From Sanderia malayensis (taxonomy: Eukaryota > Cnidaria > Scyphozoa > Semaeostomeae > Pelagiidae): DNA of 64,000 nt. Location: positions 149,007 through 213,006 of the forward strand of contig RQOL01000493.1 in assembly GCA_013076295.1 (NCBI GenBank). The letters run 5' to 3'. The position numbers and the translations under genes are program-made. This document shows positions 11,729-23,387 of this stretch, one piece after another (the first letter of the stretch is position 1; each line of letters starts with the position of its first letter). Under the pieces are notes generated by a model, which was given only the letters and a program-made list of their open reading frames with translations, was not told the origin of the DNA and searched no databases.

Positions 11729-13542
11729 GGTTGGCAAAAGATACTAGTGGTCAAAAGGACCTTTCCGAAAACGAATTATTCGGATTTCACGACAGCCAAT
11801 TATCGGAAATCAGAAGATGGCACACTCAATACTCGGTATTATTGTATTGTACTCTCGCCTCGCATATTTTGTAATGGCGGACTAAAACCTATGGACGAAT
11901 GCTGGAGAGGGAAGAAATAACAAGTTTGAAATGAAGCAAAGCAAAACATGAGATAATTAAACATTTCAGTTATATGTTAAGTGCATAAAACATAAATGTA
12001 CAATGATAGGTGTAGATGTAGATGATTCCAAATCCAAACAGTTTGTCCTGAAGTGATGGCCTGGACATCCAACAGCTTTAACCCCTCATCTTAATTTGGG
12101 ATTATTCGCAAACGATTCAAAATGAAAAGCAAATTGAAGAAATTGAACAATGTTTCAAATTGAAAAGCATGATTGCCGATTTTCGTGTGTACAGCCGCAA
12201 AACCCAGTCACGAGTTGTTAAAATTAGAAAGGCCGGAAAATCAGTATGTTTACATTGTTGCATATTTTTGTGTACGAGCCTTGTCTGTCTTGCGGAAGAG
12301 CAAAAAACAATGGCAAGTTTGGGGTGCCTCTGTGGAGAAAATTGTGCAAAATTGCGTGGGATTATTTTGGGATAATTTTTTGCTAACCTTGGGTCGGACC
12401 AACATTTTCATCCGCAACCCTCGCCATAAGGTGTGAGACAGTAAAATAATGTCCCGAAAAAAATCGACCCCCTCCCCTATTCAATGTTGAGGACGTTTGA
12501 AAGTGTTTTTAGCATTCCCTGATAAACCTGTCCAATAGCAACATTGATTTGGGTGGAGGGGGTGGCTTTATATTTTCCAAGGAAATTGTGTTTCTCATTG
12601 AAAAGCAATGCAAATTTTTCACTTTCTCGAGACCTTCTGTCAATGATTGTGGCAACCCTATTCACAAAGTAAGTTTCTCAATAATCATGTATTGCGAAGC
12701 TCTGTTAGTGAAACCAGAAGCAAACCGATGGCCAGTGTGAGTGTTGGCACAGACCCCATTCTTTGTTTCTCCTCCGCTCGGGCTGATCGCCTGTCCACAG
12801 TGTGATGTCAAACCCCACCTACTCTCCCCAACCGTTTTCTAAAATTACTAAAAACATTCTAAATTTGTGAAAACATTTTCATTTTTATGTCTTGGGAAAT
12901 TACGGTAAAAAATTACGATAGACTTCGATGACATCACGGCTGTCGCAGTTAAAATGGCAAGGTCCACGATTTTGCGGTTGTAAAAACAATTCTACTTTGA
13001 TCAATTTTCATTCTGATGAAAACGTTTTTATTATTAGGTTGACTAGTTTCACCATAAAATGCGAGAAATCATAATGCTTTTTTGATTGCGGCCTTTAACA
13101 TTGAAATACTTGCAAATCCTAGAATAGTGGTATGGTTGTGGTGTAAATCAAAGTCTTCAAGTTTATTTGAACACCTCCAATTACATACTCATATCCCTAT
13201 GTTTTGACCAAACAGTGCTCAAATAAATAAACATAATGAATACAAAAAGTAGAATGTAGAATTGATAATAGAAGGCACTTAGTATTATTCACATTTTAAT
13301 ATTCTGTTACTTATTACAGCTGGGGCTAGTTTAGAAATAAATAGCGAAAACAGTTCAGTACAATTCAGGCCTTTATGCCATTTTTCAGCACTTAAAAAAT
13401 CTGGCTTCAGCGGGTTTTCTTTTCACGAAACATGTCGGTTTGAGACAAGAGGCAGTCGTTTCTCAATTATCGTTACTCGTAATTCGTCGTTTTATGCAAT
13501 TCTCGGTAAGGTCCTTTTGACCACTAGTATCTTTTGCCAACC
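11729..13542. mobile_element. Non-autonomous Mutator-type (MULE-like) DNA transposon
   Basis: The terminal 35 bp are perfect inverted repeats beginning GGTTGGCAAAAGATACTAGT, with weaker matching to about 40 bp. Immediately outside, the 9-mer GAAATGCTT is found on both sides (11720-11728 and 13543-13551). A 9-bp duplication with long inverted ends is typical of the Mutator superfamily. The 1,814-bp interior shows no transposase; small open frames are not recognisable. The right end lies ~150 bp upstream of the start codon of the universal stress protein gene, so the element sits in that promoter. Confidence 0.8.
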
Positions 13543-13694
13543 GAAATGCTTGAGCTTGGATTGGATGGATTCGTTTCATTTCACCTCGTGCCAAAAGTCA
13601 CGTTCAGGTTCACGATTGTGATCGTGAATGACTTTATCCTTTGGCCTTCACTTTTTTCACACTCAGCAACACTACCGAGGAAACTGCAATTACA

Positions 13695-14177
13695 ATGGCA
13701 AGTAAAGAAGATCGAGTGATTGTTGTGCCCATAGATGGATCAGATCACAGCCAAAGGGCCTTTGATTGGTATGTAGAACATCTACATAAGAAAGGTGATC
13801 ACGTCAAGTTATTGAACATTGTTGAGCCACCAAAAGTGCCAGCGTCATTTATGGTAATGGGCCCCCTCGTGACACCCGACGAATGGCATTTGCAGATGAG
13901 ACAAAATGTAGAAAAATCAAAAGACATTGCAGGAAGTTATGAGAAGCAATGCGAAAATGCGGGCATCAAATGCTCTGTTACAATTGAATCGTCTGAGTTG
14001 GGCCCTGGCGATAAGATATGCGAAACAGCAAAGGCCAATGATGCAGTGGGAGTTGTAATGGGATCAAGGGGATTGAATGTCCTGAGAAGAACCTTTCTGG
14101 GCAGTGTTAGTTCATATGTTGTCAATCATTCACCATGCCCAGTCGTTGTAGCACCACCAAAGGAGGGACAACAATAA
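13695..14177 (+). CDS. Universal stress protein (UspA-domain) family
   Basis: A 160-aa single-domain UspA protein in one exon. The start chosen is the ATG at 13695, because upstream in-frame sequence lacks an ATG and the domain begins right after (RVIVVPIDGSDHSQRAFDW). The C-terminal ATP-binding pattern G-2x-G-9x-G(S) is present as GSRGLNVLRRTFLGSVS, followed by HSPCPVVVAP. Length matches the family (~140-160 aa). Family members are soluble cytoplasmic nucleotide-binding proteins induced by stress; cnidarians keep several copies. The promoter region is occupied by a Mutator-type element ending at 13542. Confidence 0.92.
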   Translation: MASKEDRVIVVPIDGSDHSQRAFDWYVEHLHKKGDHVKLLNIVEPPKVPASFMVMGPLVTPDEWHLQMRQNVEKSKDIAGSYEKQCENAGIKCSVTIESSELGPGDKICETAKANDAVGVVMGSRGLNVLRRTFLGSVSSYVVNHSPCPVVVAPPKEGQQ

Positions 14178-14818
14178 CTGTATATGGCGTGCAATCCAAT
14201 TATTGTGATTTAAAAATATTAGCTGGAAATGGATAAGATAAGAATATAATTAGCTGAACTGAAAGCCATGTGAGGTTATTTAGATGCGCTTGAATTTAAA
14301 AAAAATTATGTGGCATGGCATGATTATGATTCAAATGTTTCAATTTTCTGTGTTTTCCTTTAGCCGTGCATTTAAATTGCTGTCCAGGGTTCAGGGGCTC
14401 TCCTCTTACTTTATTCACATTCATAAATCTACACTGAAATGTGATTAAATTTAAAATTGTCAAAGTGAAATGTTTGATAGAAGAAAGCAAATTATCATAT
14501 CAATGAAAATTTATGATCATAAATAAGCATCTCTAATGTGCATACTTACAGAAATCTAAAACAAAACACAACGTTAATTATTACATATTTATGATGTTTT
14601 GTTTTTACAAGGTAATTAGTAAACATTTAAAATTTCAATCCAGCAGTTACATTCTTTCAATCAAAAGTTAATTTCTTCCAAACCTAAAAGGAAAGAATAG
14701 GTATGAAATTTGTATCTTTGAGTTTTAATTTGAATTAAATGAAGGGTTGTCCAGGATCGACTAAGCCAAAAAATCTAAGCAAAGCACCATTTGATATCGC
14801 ACTTGAAATTACCACAAA
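14178..14818. other. Intergenic between convergent USP and LCMT1 genes
   Basis: AT-rich sequence holding both 3' ends. No coding exon, inverted repeat or transposon fragment was recognised. Confidence 0.5.
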
Positions 14819-17998
<3,180 letters not shown>

Positions 17999-18053
17999 GT
18001 TGCAAATTTAGTTTTGCATTTGTATCAAATATTGAATTTCATACTGTCTGTTA

Positions 18054-19547
18054 AACCCTATTTACACTACACAAACTAACCCGGGTTAACTTAACCCGGG
18101 TTAGGTTAACCCGGGTTAGTTTTCGTTTGTAGTTTAAGCGCTCACCAGTGGGCGAAGCTGGGTTAGCCGAAATGCACATGCGTAAAGGCCGGGTTACACG
18201 ATCACTTTTTGCCATCACTTTTTTTGATATTGGACCAACGTGATAAAAAGTGATCGTGTAACATGCAAAAATGATGGATTTTCGCAGCAGATTTTAATGC
18301 GCTTACGAGGTGTTAATCCTCCATCATTGAAAATTTTACTCTGAACCAAAGCAGAGTAAAATCGAGTCCATCACTTTTTTTCAAAGACGCCGACAAATTC
18401 TTACGTCATGTAGTGTTTTGGTGAAGAGGAAACGGCCTAGAGTTTCAAGAAAAGAAGTATACAACTTGAAATTGTGCTTAGAAACATCATTATTTGCATG
18501 AAAACGAATATTAATAATGATCAGGAAAAATTTGAAGTGCAAAACAATCTCGAAAAATCAAATTTCGTAGAATATAGTGGTGGGAAATAAGTTAATTTGT
18601 ATCCTCGGAATATCGAAATAGTTCTGTAATGTCAATTTAATATTACATATTAAAAAGATAGGGCACCGCTATTACATTACTCGATCTATTGCCAGGAAGA
18701 CCCAAAAGAAACAGGACGATGCGACGGCGTCTGCTAAAAATCCCAGGAGATCCTTGTTGATCTTTTCATAGGCCAGGAAAAGTTCCATGTTAGTGGCAAT
18801 GTCTTGTTTGGACTGCTGTATGTATGTACAATAATAAACAATATGTATCTGCTGAATATATAAATTAACTTATATTTCGCACTATATTCTACGAAATTTG
18901 ATTTGCACTTCAAATTTTTCCTGATCATTATTAATATTCGTTTTCATGCAAATAATGATGTTTCTAAGCACAATTTCAAGTTGTATACTTCTTTTCTTGA
19001 AATTCTAGGCCGTTTCCTCTTCACCAAAACACTACATGACGTAAGAATTTGTCGGCGTCTTTGAAAAAAAGTGATGGACTCGATTTTACTCTGCTTTGGT
19101 TCAGAGTAAAATTTTCAATGATGGAGGATTAACACCTCGTAAGCGCATTAAAATCTGCTGCGAAAATCCATCATTTTTGCATGTTACACGATCACTTTTT
19201 ATCACGTTGGTCCAATATCAAAAAAAGTGATGGCAAAAAGTGATCGTGTAACCCGGCCTTAAGCACGTAAACTATACGATCTAAACGATTCCGAAAATTC
19301 AAATGTTGTTTTCAACACGAGTGGGCATGCTCATACTAGAAACTAACCCGGGTTCGCCCCAGCCTCCCGCTTACACTACACTTTCGTAAAACTAACCCGG
19401 GTTAGTTTTAAGCTAACCCACCTCTCGAGGTGGGTTAGTTTAACCCGGGGCGAACCCGGGTTAGTTGCATTTACACTACGAAAAGCTAACCCGGGTTAGC
19501 TTAACCCGGGGCGAACCCGGGTTAGTTTGTGTAGTGTAAATAGGGCT
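18054..19547. mobile_element. Outer Harbinger-type MITE with AACCCGGGTT repeats
   Basis: Terminal inverted repeats read A(A/G)CCCTATTTACACTACA and continue into AACCCGGGTTAG units that repeat several times at each end. The flanks are TTA on both sides (18051-18053, 19548-19550), the 3-bp TWA duplication of PIF/Harbinger elements. It is non-coding and is split by a second, nested element at 18186-19259. Its left end is only ~55 bp upstream of the LCMT1 start codon. Confidence 0.75.
18186..19259. mobile_element. Nested foldback Harbinger-type element with ~380-bp arms
   Basis: Arms at ~18186-18580 and ~18880-19259 are near-perfect reverse complements, beginning AGGCCGGGTTACACGATCAC, around a ~300-bp centre. 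The left arm has a short extra stretch near its inner end. TAA lies directly outside each end (18183-18185 and 19260-19262), again a TWA duplication. No transposase frame. It inserted inside the outer element, so it is the younger of the two. A degraded part of a similar arm occurs near 44190. Confidence 0.8.
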
Positions 19548-19608
19548 TTATTTACCTGCTGTTATTGGGTCTCACTTGGTCTCACTCCAATACGGTGGCC
19601 CATACAGG

Positions 19609-19800
19609 TCAAACACATTACAATTTCAGAAAACACAAATAAATTTCTGAAAACACATTACAATTTCTGAAAAGACATTGAAAGTTCTGAAAACACATCA
19701 CAATTTCCGAAAACACAATTCAACTTCTGAAAACACATTAAAATTTCTGAAAACACAAATAAATTTCTGAAAACACATTTCAAAATCCAAAAACAACTTC
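19609..19800. repeat. Left subterminal tandem array (~21-bp unit)
   Basis: About nine copies of a degenerate unit of the form AAAACACATTACAATTTCTG. The right array at 21236-21470 is the same unit in reverse complement. Mirror arrays next to transposon ends are usually transposase-binding sites. Confidence 0.75.
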
Positions 19801-19860
19801 AGTTTAATTTTCTCAATTTGTTGGGTTCGATGACTTTAGGCCTGTCTCGTGGCATGATGC

Positions 19861-20112
19861 ATGATGGCGGAGCAGAAGAACAATAATAATGGAGTTTTGT
19901 CCTTTTGTGCCAATTGTGGAAATGTGTTGCCAGAAACATGCAATTTTTGTACTGTCTGTGGATTTGCTGTTGCTGTGCAAATGATAGAAGAACCTGCCCT
20001 ATATATAAGTAAAAGTATTTTATCCTGCATATTGATGGTCTACCTTAAATGCACTAAAAAATTGTTGGGGCCCATCAGGGCCCCTCTTTGTTTGAAGACT
20101 TTAGTTTTCTAA
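19861..20112 (+). CDS. Small ORF with zinc-ribbon-like CxxC pairs inside the element
   Basis: An 83-aa ORF from an ATG. Its first part has a cysteine pattern of the short zinc-ribbon type (SFCANCGNVLPETCNFCTVC), with CxxC knuckles ~11 residues apart. The rest is featureless. It lies in the middle of the 19592-21496 element and could be an element-encoded exon or chance. It is not homologous to anything I can name. Confidence 0.3.
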   Translation: MMAEQKNNNNGVLSFCANCGNVLPETCNFCTVCGFAVAVQMIEEPALYISKSILSCILMVYLKCTKKLLGPIRAPLCLKTLVF

Positions 20113-20363
20113 CTAAGGTGCTCTAAACTGTGTTACGTCATTGGACAGTTTCAATGAAATAAAGTAAAACTAACGAACGCCTAATATAAAACTAACGAAC
20201 TCTTCAAAACTATTTGAGATAAACACAAAACAAGCCCAGCCCCCCCTGAGAAATTAACGGTCCATTCAATCATCTAGCTGTTGCTGTATCCGTTAGATGT
20301 TGCTTTGGGACATTCTCAAGCTTAAGGCGATTAAAAAGTTACTTGAGATAAAAAATGTCTCAG

Positions 20364-20810
20364 GTGGACTTTATAAGGCCGCGTTTAGGTCGTGTCGAAT
20401 TTAATTCATTAGATTCGACCTAAATGCGACATAAGTGCGACATTCACTTTATACGTGTTTTGTTTGCCGCATTTAATTCAACTCATCATATCATCGTGTC
20501 GTAACAAAAAGAATTGCACATACGCAGAGTTCTTCACTGGACAAATTTGACATATTTCATCATTATATCACATGAAGTGATTTAATTCAAGGAGAGTTTG
20601 AGTTGAATGCGACCAAAATGCGGCCGTATAAAGCCACGTCGCATTTGTGTCGCACTTGTGCATTAAGTTCGGCAAATCCTGATGAACTTAATTCAAAGTG
20701 CAGCACTTAATTAAAATGCCACTTTATACGGCTGAATTTACGTCGAACTTAATTCAAACCTTGTTTGAATTAAATTCGACACGACCTAAACGCGGCCTTA
20801 TAAAGTCCAC
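20364..20810. mobile_element. Nested 447-bp MITE with ~43-bp inverted ends
   Basis: Ends GTGGACTTTATAAGGCCGCG (left) and the exact complement at the right, extending ~43 bp to AATTTAATT. CTCAG lies directly outside each end (20359-20363, 20811-20815), a 5-bp duplication. Internal AATTCGAC and TTTATAC motifs repeat in both directions. Non-coding, inserted in the larger 19592-21496 element. Confidence 0.7.
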
Positions 20811-21235
20811 CTCAGGAGCGACTGAACGCCGTTGCGATTATGAACGTTCATAAAGATGACGTTATGCATTTTTCGACCGATGAACTTGTAAATTCTTTTG
20901 TAAATAAAAATACTCTTAGAAAGAATACGTTTTGGGTATCCAAGTAGAAAGGTTACTGCTTGGCGGTTTCTAGACCCCCTAATAATAGGCCCCCCTAAAA
21001 ACGCATTTTAATAAACATGTTTTTGAGAAGGGTGGGATGGAGGTGGTAAATTGGTGAAAAATCACCACAGAAATTACACAATTGCCACAAAAATTGCTTT
21101 GATGTTTCACGTCTTTTCCACATTTTGGACAAAGCATCCTGATCCGTGGTGCTGATCCGTCTACACGTGCAGCAAGAGCAAGGTAGACTTAGGCCGAACC
21201 GAAACCGAGCAAGATTTATGCAATTCAATTCAACT

Positions 21236-21470
21236 GTTTTCATATTTTGAATTGTGTTTTCTAAAATTTTATTGTGTTTTCAGAAATTTATTTGTGTTTT
21301 CTGAACTTTTATTGTGTTTTCTAAAATTGTAATGTGTTTTCAGAAATTTAAATGTGTTTTCAGATTTTGAATTGTGTTTTCAGATTTTGAATTGTGTTTT
21401 CGGAAATTGTAATGTGTTTTCAGAAATTGTAATGTGTTTTCAGAAACTTATTTGTGTTTTCTGAATGTAA
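21236..21470. repeat. Right subterminal tandem array (~21-bp unit)
   Basis: About eleven units of GTGTTTTCAGAAATTGTAAT type, the reverse complement of the left array at 19609-19800, ending next to the right inverted terminus. Confidence 0.75.
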
Positions 21471-21504
21471 TGTGTTTGACCTGTATGGGCCACCGTACTC
21501 CAAA

Positions 21505-22740
21505 CACCAACGAGAGTGAAGCGAAGCCCCAATCCGACACAAAGAGGAGGAGAACAGGGAACAGAAACAAAACGGGCAAACGCAGCCCCAGACACTAAAA
21601 AAGTGGGCGGTCAAAAGAGTAGAAGTCGTCGTTGTCGTCGCGTCGTTGCGACCACAATAGCCACAGCCCAATTTCTGGCAGGACGACATGGCAGGAGCTT
21701 TTGAAGTCATGCATTTGCTGGTTCATTTGCTTTTCACCAAACATGTTGCACACGTTCAAATGACCTAGGTGGTGCTGGTGCTCTCCGATCAGTTTAACTG
21801 TGGTGGGGGACATGATGGCAGATTATGAGCCTCATCAAAGGCTATCACCAAATGCATCCAAATCCTGGTTAGTGGTCAAACAACACAAAGAAGCCGAAAC
21901 AAAGGAACTTTTCTCTCAAACGCAGACAAAAATAAGTCAGTACAATGTTGTATGAAGTATGAAATGTGAATTTATCCATTATTAAACACATGATATGATG
22001 GAGTCAGAGACACGCTTGCATATTTAATAAGTCTGCAGTGATGTACAAACAGGGCCACATTTACAGCCACTTTCTGGGGAACAACTTCCCAAATAATGCC
22101 AGCATCAACGATGATGCTTGACTTTGACGTGAGCGCGTGTGGACTCTGGCAGAAAGGTCAAGTTGCATTTATGGATGTAAAGGGTGCTAACCCTTTTGCA
22201 AAAAGATATCTCGGACAGAAGCTGGATGTTGCTTGCTTTCGTCACAAATGAAAATGAAAAATAGTACATTATATCCACAGAGCGATTGACTTTGAGCATG
22301 GTTTATTCCCATAGCCCCATAGTGTTGATACCTGAGAAAGTGAGAAATTTATATCACATATACACTGAAATATTTAAAATGAAAGGGACCCTTCAGAGGA
22401 TTAACGGCCAATACCGCATTAAGTGAAAGAATATACACCCCTCGCAAAACGTTTTTGAACCAATTGGAATTTAAGACACATGGCACCAAGAACCTTGACG
22501 TACGGCAACAGAACCCGTTCTTGAAACTTCTGCATAATATTTTAGGAACTCATCTTTCTGCAATAGATTATACTTGCACTATAGTAATATACTGTTGCTG
22601 TTGTTATTCAAACTTAAAATTGAAATGTAATGTAATTAAACACATCAAACTGGACACATGTGTCCGTCAGCTTAAAATCTTAAATTTTTTAAATTAATAT
22701 TCGTATATTGTAATTAACCAATTTTTTGCTGAAAAATAAT
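21505..22740. other. Unassigned spacer
   Basis: Open frames on both strands around 21420-21830 overlap one another and resemble no family I know. No inverted-repeat element was found. Holds no supported gene. Confidence 0.4.
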
Positions 22741-22780
22741 TTGAGTTTGAGTTTGAGTTTGAGTTTGAGTTTGAGTTTGA
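22741..22780. repeat. (TTGAGT)n hexamer microsatellite
   Basis: Nearly seven perfect tandem copies of TTGAGT. It lies downstream (on the minus strand) of a reverse-transcriptase relic and may be that element's simple-repeat 3' tail. Confidence 0.9.
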
Positions 22781-22839
22781 TTTTTTCTTCAACGTTTTCC
22801 AAAATATCCTCATTATATTTTTCTATTGTTTCTGGAATG

Positions 22840-23150
22840 TTGTCGTTACCGAAAGTCATCAAGTGACATTTTTAGTTTTTTAATTTCATGCAGTTGTTGT
22901 CAAACCATTCCGCACTTTTAGAGTCTTTAAAAGTGCGGAATGGTTTGACAATGAAAATGACGTCTCTAAATAAGAGACGTCATTTTCCAGTCTTACTATT
23001 GTTGCATGGATGTTACTGTCATAAGTATAGTGCAGTGCGTTGTATCGTCAGCACATTTCAGTGTCCGTTACAACGTAGAATAAATCATTTATAAATATGT
23101 TAAACAGGAGAGGTCCAGGTCCCAGAACTGATCCCTATGGGGGACACCAA
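22840..23150 (-). pseudogene. Non-LTR retrotransposon reverse-transcriptase relic
   Basis: On the minus strand, pieces of the RT palm can be read in shifting frames: GSVLGP and LLFNIFINDLFYVV, then an ADDT catalytic remnant, YDSNIHAT, RLENDV, EWFDNNCMKL and LMTFGNDN. The order is that of a non-LTR RT. Stops, frame changes and a duplicated GP pair show it is dead. Two perfect hairpins interrupt it between RLENDV and EWFDNN. The retained length is only a fraction of a full RT. Confidence 0.65.
22897..22987. repeat. Two adjacent perfect hairpins
   Basis: Hairpin one has 23-nt perfect arms (22897-22919, 22929-22951) around a 9-nt loop. Hairpin two, one base further, has 14-nt arms (22953-22966, 22974-22987) around a 7-nt loop. 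The outer arms are recognisable RT coding sequence; the inner arms are their inverted copies. Confidence 0.9.
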
Positions 23151-23387
23151 TAGGGGCAATACAGAGCAATAGCAGCATCTCTGGACGGAAATGCATGACG
23201 TCAAAGCCTCCCAATGAAGCCGTTGGTATGGCCTGAAGACAATGACTGAAGATGTCACCAGACCAGAGAGGAAGCAAGCAGGATCGGCAAGTAAAGTAAG
23301 TCCATTGTAAGTCTTATCTTTTTATTGGATTTTCCACTTTCCATTTGCAAAGTTGCAAGGCTTTCGTCGTCAAATTGTGAGAAAACT

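Larger units (their letters stand above)
19592..21496. mobile_element. 1.9-kb inverted-repeat element with subterminal tandem arrays
   Basis: Perfect inverted ends ACGGTGGCCCATACAGGTCA at both termini, flanked by ACTCCAAT (19584-19591) and ACTCCAAA (21497-21504), an 8-bp duplication with one mismatch. Directly inside each end is an array of ~21-bp units in mirror orientation. The middle holds a small zinc-ribbon-like ORF and a nested MITE. No transposase is recognisable. The 8-bp duplication fits hAT or related superfamilies, but family assignment is open. Confidence 0.7.

Noticed and set aside
13641..13694. Upstream extension of the universal stress protein frame
   Set aside because: The extension has no ATG (it begins TTG) and the UspA domain starts right after the ATG at 13695.
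19609..21470. CRISPR-like direct repeats
   Set aside because: The units are contiguous tandem repeats without unique spacers, lie inside inverted transposon ends, and the genome is eukaryotic.
21420..21830. Overlapping open frames on both strands
   Set aside because: They overlap each other, partly run into a transposon array, and show no conserved motif.
22741..22780. Telomere-like hexamer repeat
   Set aside because: The unit is TTGAGT, not TTAGGG, and the array is only 40 bp, within gene-bearing sequence.
22897..22987. MicroRNA precursors
   Set aside because: The arms are perfect inverted copies of reverse-transcriptase coding sequence; nothing supports processing.
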